Shown here: positions 61,962 through 64,000 of the stretch, piece by piece
How positions within the stretch are numbered: position 1 is the stretch's first letter
Layout of the letters: each line of letters opens with the position of its first letter
NCBI RefSeq assembly: GCF_000007825.1
Contig: NC_004722.1
Location: forward strand, 3,326,501-3,390,500
Origin: Bacillus cereus ATCC 14579
GTDB lineage: Bacteria > Bacillota > Bacilli > Bacillales > Bacillaceae_G
Direction of reading: 5' to 3'
DNA: 64,000 bases
The notes under the pieces: generated by a model
Database searches by the model: none
What the model was told of the DNA's origin: nothing
The model's input: the letters and a program-made list of their open reading frames with translations, nothing else
Made by a program: the position numbers and the translations under genes

Positions 61962-63251
61962 CTATTGATTCTTCTTTTCATTCCCTTGCTGGTGGCCTCT
62001 ATTTTCTTGTTGAGACCCCCTACCATTGTTCCCTTGCTCGTTTCCGTCATTTTCTTTCTGGGATCCTCTTCCATTGTTCCCTTGCCCATTTCCATTATTT
62101 CCTTGTTGTGATTCTCTTCCGTTGTTCCCTTGCTCGTTCCCATTATTTCCTTGTTGAGACCCTCTTCCGTTGTTCCCTTGTCCATTTCCATTATTCCCTT
62201 GTTGTGATCCTCTTCCGTTGTTCCCTTGCCAATTTCCATTATTCCCTTGTTGTGATCCTCTTCCGTTGTTCCCTTGCCCATTTCCATTATTTCCTTGTTG
62301 TGATTCTCTTCCGTTGTTCCCTTGCTGATTCCCATTATTTCCTTGTTGAGATTCTCTACTGTTATTCTCCTGTTGATTCCCTCTATTTTCTTGCTGAGAT
62401 CCTCTTCCATTGTTTTCTTTTATTTGCTTCGATGGCTGTCCCTCTGTTTTCTTTTGTTCTTTCTGCTCTTGCTTTTCATATTTTTTTTCTTTTACAGGAG
62501 ATAAATCCATTGATGCATCAGGAGATGACTCCGGCTGTGATTGCACCTCTTCTTCATTTTCCACCGGATTAGGCGGCGTGGCAGGAGGAGTAAGCGATTT
62601 GTTTTTCTCATTCTCTTGCTTTATATAGACACCTGTGCCAATTCCAGCTTTTCTAGCATTCTCTCGTACTTGCATCGTGCTACTTTGATATTCAACTGTA
62701 ATATGTTTTAACTCATATTCTTTCTTCAATTCTTTCATTGCCTTTTCTAACTGTGGTTCTAGCGCCTTGTCCTTTGCAACTGCTGTTAGCATAACTTGCT
62801 TATCATTCGTTAAATACTTATCCTCTTGACTTTGCTTTATAATAGTACGTATTACTTCTTGTAATTGTTTATTTTCCCATTGCTTCAATTCTTTTAAAAT
62901 ACGCCTTCCATCATCATTACAAGCCTGTAAATCTATAACACGAAAATCCTTCGTTACGCTCACCTCTAAACTTGGATTTATATCAACTGAGACGTAAGCA
63001 AATACTTTTTCTTCTGGTTGGTTGTAGAAAAACAGCACTGCAAATAGAAAACAAGCAACAAGTATTGATGCAGGTTTTAAAAAGGAAGGGATCGAAAAAT
63101 GCGATGCTTTTTGTTCTTGCTCATCAAATGAGATTTCCTCCCCGATCATGCAAGAATCCCCTTTTCTTTTACACGTAATAAACTCTCCATTTGGTGTTAA
63201 AACAACTACGCTATGCTTTTTTATATCCATCACAATTCCTTTATTCATCAT
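61962..63251 (-). CDS. rsgI: Anti-sigma factor RsgI with repeat tail
   Basis: Membrane anti-sigma factor that holds SigI. The 429-residue protein has a cytoplasmic N-terminal anti-sigma domain (residues 1-50; GIVMDIKKHSVVVLTPNGEF). A membrane helix lies at about 62-79, then the conserved extracellular RsgI domain (YVSVDINPSLEVSVTK). A Pro/Glu-rich stretch leads to a Gly/Asn/Gln-rich tail of about eight and a half 16-residue repeats. The start overlaps sigI by 11 bases, so the two are translationally coupled. Confidence 0.93.
   Translation of the reverse strand: MMNKGIVMDIKKHSVVVLTPNGEFITCKRKGDSCMIGEEISFDEQEQKASHFSIPSFLKPASILVACFLFAVLFFYNQPEEKVFAYVSVDINPSLEVSVTKDFRVIDLQACNDDGRRILKELKQWENKQLQEVIRTIIKQSQEDKYLTNDKQVMLTAVAKDKALEPQLEKAMKELKKEYELKHITVEYQSSTMQVRENARKAGIGTGVYIKQENEKNKSLTPPATPPNPVENEEEVQSQPESSPDASMDLSPVKEKKYEKQEQKEQKKTEGQPSKQIKENNGRGSQQENRGNQQENNSRESQQGNNGNQQGNNGRESQQGNNGNGQGNNGRGSQQGNNGNWQGNNGRGSQQGNNGNGQGNNGRGSQQGNNGNEQGNNGRESQQGNNGNGQGNNGRGSQKENDGNEQGNNGRGSQQENRGHQQGNEKKNQ
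61990..62412. repeat. 48-bp tandem repeat inside rsgI
   Basis: Tandem units of 48 bp encode NNGNxQGNNGR(G/E)SQQG. Successive CCTCTTCCGTTGTTCCC blocks at 62161, 62209 and 62257 show the exact period. Outer units are more diverged than central ones. Copy number probably varies between strains. Confidence 0.9.
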
Positions 63252-63963
63252 GCTTTTCCCCTCTTATGTAATCCAGAATATATGTATAGTTGTTTGCAAA
63301 AATAATACACATTGCAATAATGTATTTTCTATGTCGTTCCAACGTTTTACGACTTACCCTAACACGCGGTTCAATATGTTTAAGTGGTAACTTTTTCTTT
63401 CGGAACAGCTCTTCCATCATTTCCTCTTCTTTTATAATAATTTTTACAATTTCTATTAAGTGCTCACGCGTATCACGATGCTTAGGAGATTCTTTAGCAA
63501 GCTCTGAGAATGTGATTTTAAACTCAGCTAGCACACTTTGAAAATGAAGAATTTCCTCCTTACGGTTACTATTTTCCATCTCTTTCATATACTCTGTAAG
63601 CGACACTTGCATTTCTAACATTTCCTCTTGCTCATCTTCTTTTAAAAAGACAAAGTTATGTTTAGACTCCTTACGTATATAGTCAATTACATCTCTTTTT
63701 ATAAGAAGATCAGCAAACGCTAAAAAGGATTTTCCTTTTGTATAGGAATACTGTTCAATTGCTTCGTTAAACGCAAACAATCCAATGCTATATTCATCAT
63801 CCTGTTCTGTAATATACCGGCGGCAGACAGATGAGATTGATTTTCTAATAAAAGGCTGATACTGTACGATAAACGCTTCTTTATCTTCTTCGTTGTTTTG
63901 TATGTTACATACGATATCTTCTATTTTCGGTTTTCTTAAGATCTTCATTACTAAACTCAACAC
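63241..63963 (-). CDS. sigI: RNA polymerase sigma factor SigI
   Basis: A protein of about 240 residues, sigma-70-like SigI family: FIRKSISSVCRRYITEQDDE, SIGLFAFNEAIEQYSYTKGK (region 2), and RVSRKTLERHRKYIIAMCII (C-terminal DNA-binding helix). GTG 63961-63963, seven bases after GGGAG, aligns with the B. subtilis SigI start (VLSL); the open frame continues to 63987. It is co-transcribed with rsgI. In Bacillus SigI answers heat and cell-wall stress. Confidence 0.9.
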   Translation of the reverse strand: MLSLVMKILRKPKIEDIVCNIQNNEEDKEAFIVQYQPFIRKSISSVCRRYITEQDDEYSIGLFAFNEAIEQYSYTKGKSFLAFADLLIKRDVIDYIRKESKHNFVFLKEDEQEEMLEMQVSLTEYMKEMENSNRKEEILHFQSVLAEFKITFSELAKESPKHRDTREHLIEIVKIIIKEEEMMEELFRKKKLPLKHIEPRVRVSRKTLERHRKYIIAMCIIFANNYTYILDYIRGEKHDE

Positions 63964-64000
63964 TTGTAATCTCCCAGCCTCCTTCAAATAGCAAAATGGC

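Noticed and set aside
61990..62412. Regular repeats resembling a CRISPR array
   Set aside because: The 48-bp units are head-to-tail without unique spacers, keep one reading frame and encode the RsgI tail.
1..64000. Assignment to B. anthracis specifically
   Set aside because: Family names and synteny recall B. anthracis loci, but the same genes are found across the B. cereus group, and no species-specific marker is present.

Overview
The window looks like a chromosomal segment of a Bacillus cereus group bacterium (B. cereus, B. thuringiensis, B. anthracis or a close relative). This rests on low GC with strong AGGAGG-type ribosome sites, seven copies or remnants of an interspersed repeat matching bcr1 (ATAAA/TTTAT target duplications), two perfect PlcR boxes, and genes of families named after B. 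anthracis loci (BA3436-type luciferase-like oxidoreductase, BA3454-type stress peptide, the spxA2/saiR pair, a Bel-type enhancin). The species cannot be fixed from this window alone. No rRNA, tRNA, CRISPR, prophage or intact IS was seen.

Layout. 1-2.7 kb: a DMT exporter, a hypothetical gene, a Cys-rich pentapeptide protein and a tiny zinc-ribbon gene. 2.7-13.7 kb: a minus-strand pentose phosphate and gluconate block. In transcription order it holds a decayed zwf paralogue with a bcr1 inside its coding sequence, zwf, tkt (one-base frameshift), gnd, tal, gntP (with a cre-like site), gntK and a 6-phosphogluconolactonase. 13.7-18.1 kb: quinone-oxidoreductase-like proteins, a luciferase-type flavin enzyme and an SDR. 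18.8-25 kb: a secreted-protease and chemotaxis group (M4 neutral protease, enhancin-like mucin protease, MCP). PlcR boxes precede the enhancin and the MCP. 25-28.5 kb: a HAD nucleotidase and a stand-alone ribA-ribD operon (ribD frameshifted), divergent from an HxlR regulator; three matching palindromes lie between them, two of them over the -35 boxes. 28.8-36 kb: nitroreductase, BNR-propeller protein, aldo/keto reductase plus MFS exporter, fused 4-OT tautomerase, UPF0303 and DUF1304. 36.6-41 kb: amino-acid permease, IDEAL protein, saiR, stress peptide, spxA2. 41-48 kb: three more HxlR regulators, a GntR-type gene (frameshifted), Gfo/Idh/MocA oxidoreductase, cyclopropane synthase, aldo/keto reductase (frameshifted), SRPBCC. 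48-58 kb: S8 protease with an unusual repeat tail, SGNH hydrolase, metallo-beta-lactamase-fold protein, phosphotransferase, Nif3, PhzF, acyl-CoA ligase, flavodoxin-type quinone reductase with divergent HxlR, ArsR. 58-64 kb: a very large GH18 + deacetylase + GT2 gene (split by one base), then rsgI-sigI.

The unifying theme of 15-57 kb is detoxification of electrophiles and quinones. Five HxlR/DUF24 regulators are present, and about fourteen copies of one operator occur. Each copy has two or three 12-bp TACT-N4-AGTA-like boxes spaced exactly 19 bp centre to centre. Most copies sit in a recurring promoter-plus-operator cassette that is tandemly repeated, with a 115-bp period at three separate loci. 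Nearly all copies lie in front of oxidoreductase, tautomerase, MFS, cfa or hxlR genes. This dispersed cassette family is the strongest candidate for an undescribed system here.

Five genes (tkt, ribD, the GntR-type gene, one aldo/keto reductase, and the GH18-deacetylase-GT2 gene) are each broken by a single-base indel, four of them in short homopolymers. This could be real decay or residual sequencing error, and the raw reads should decide.
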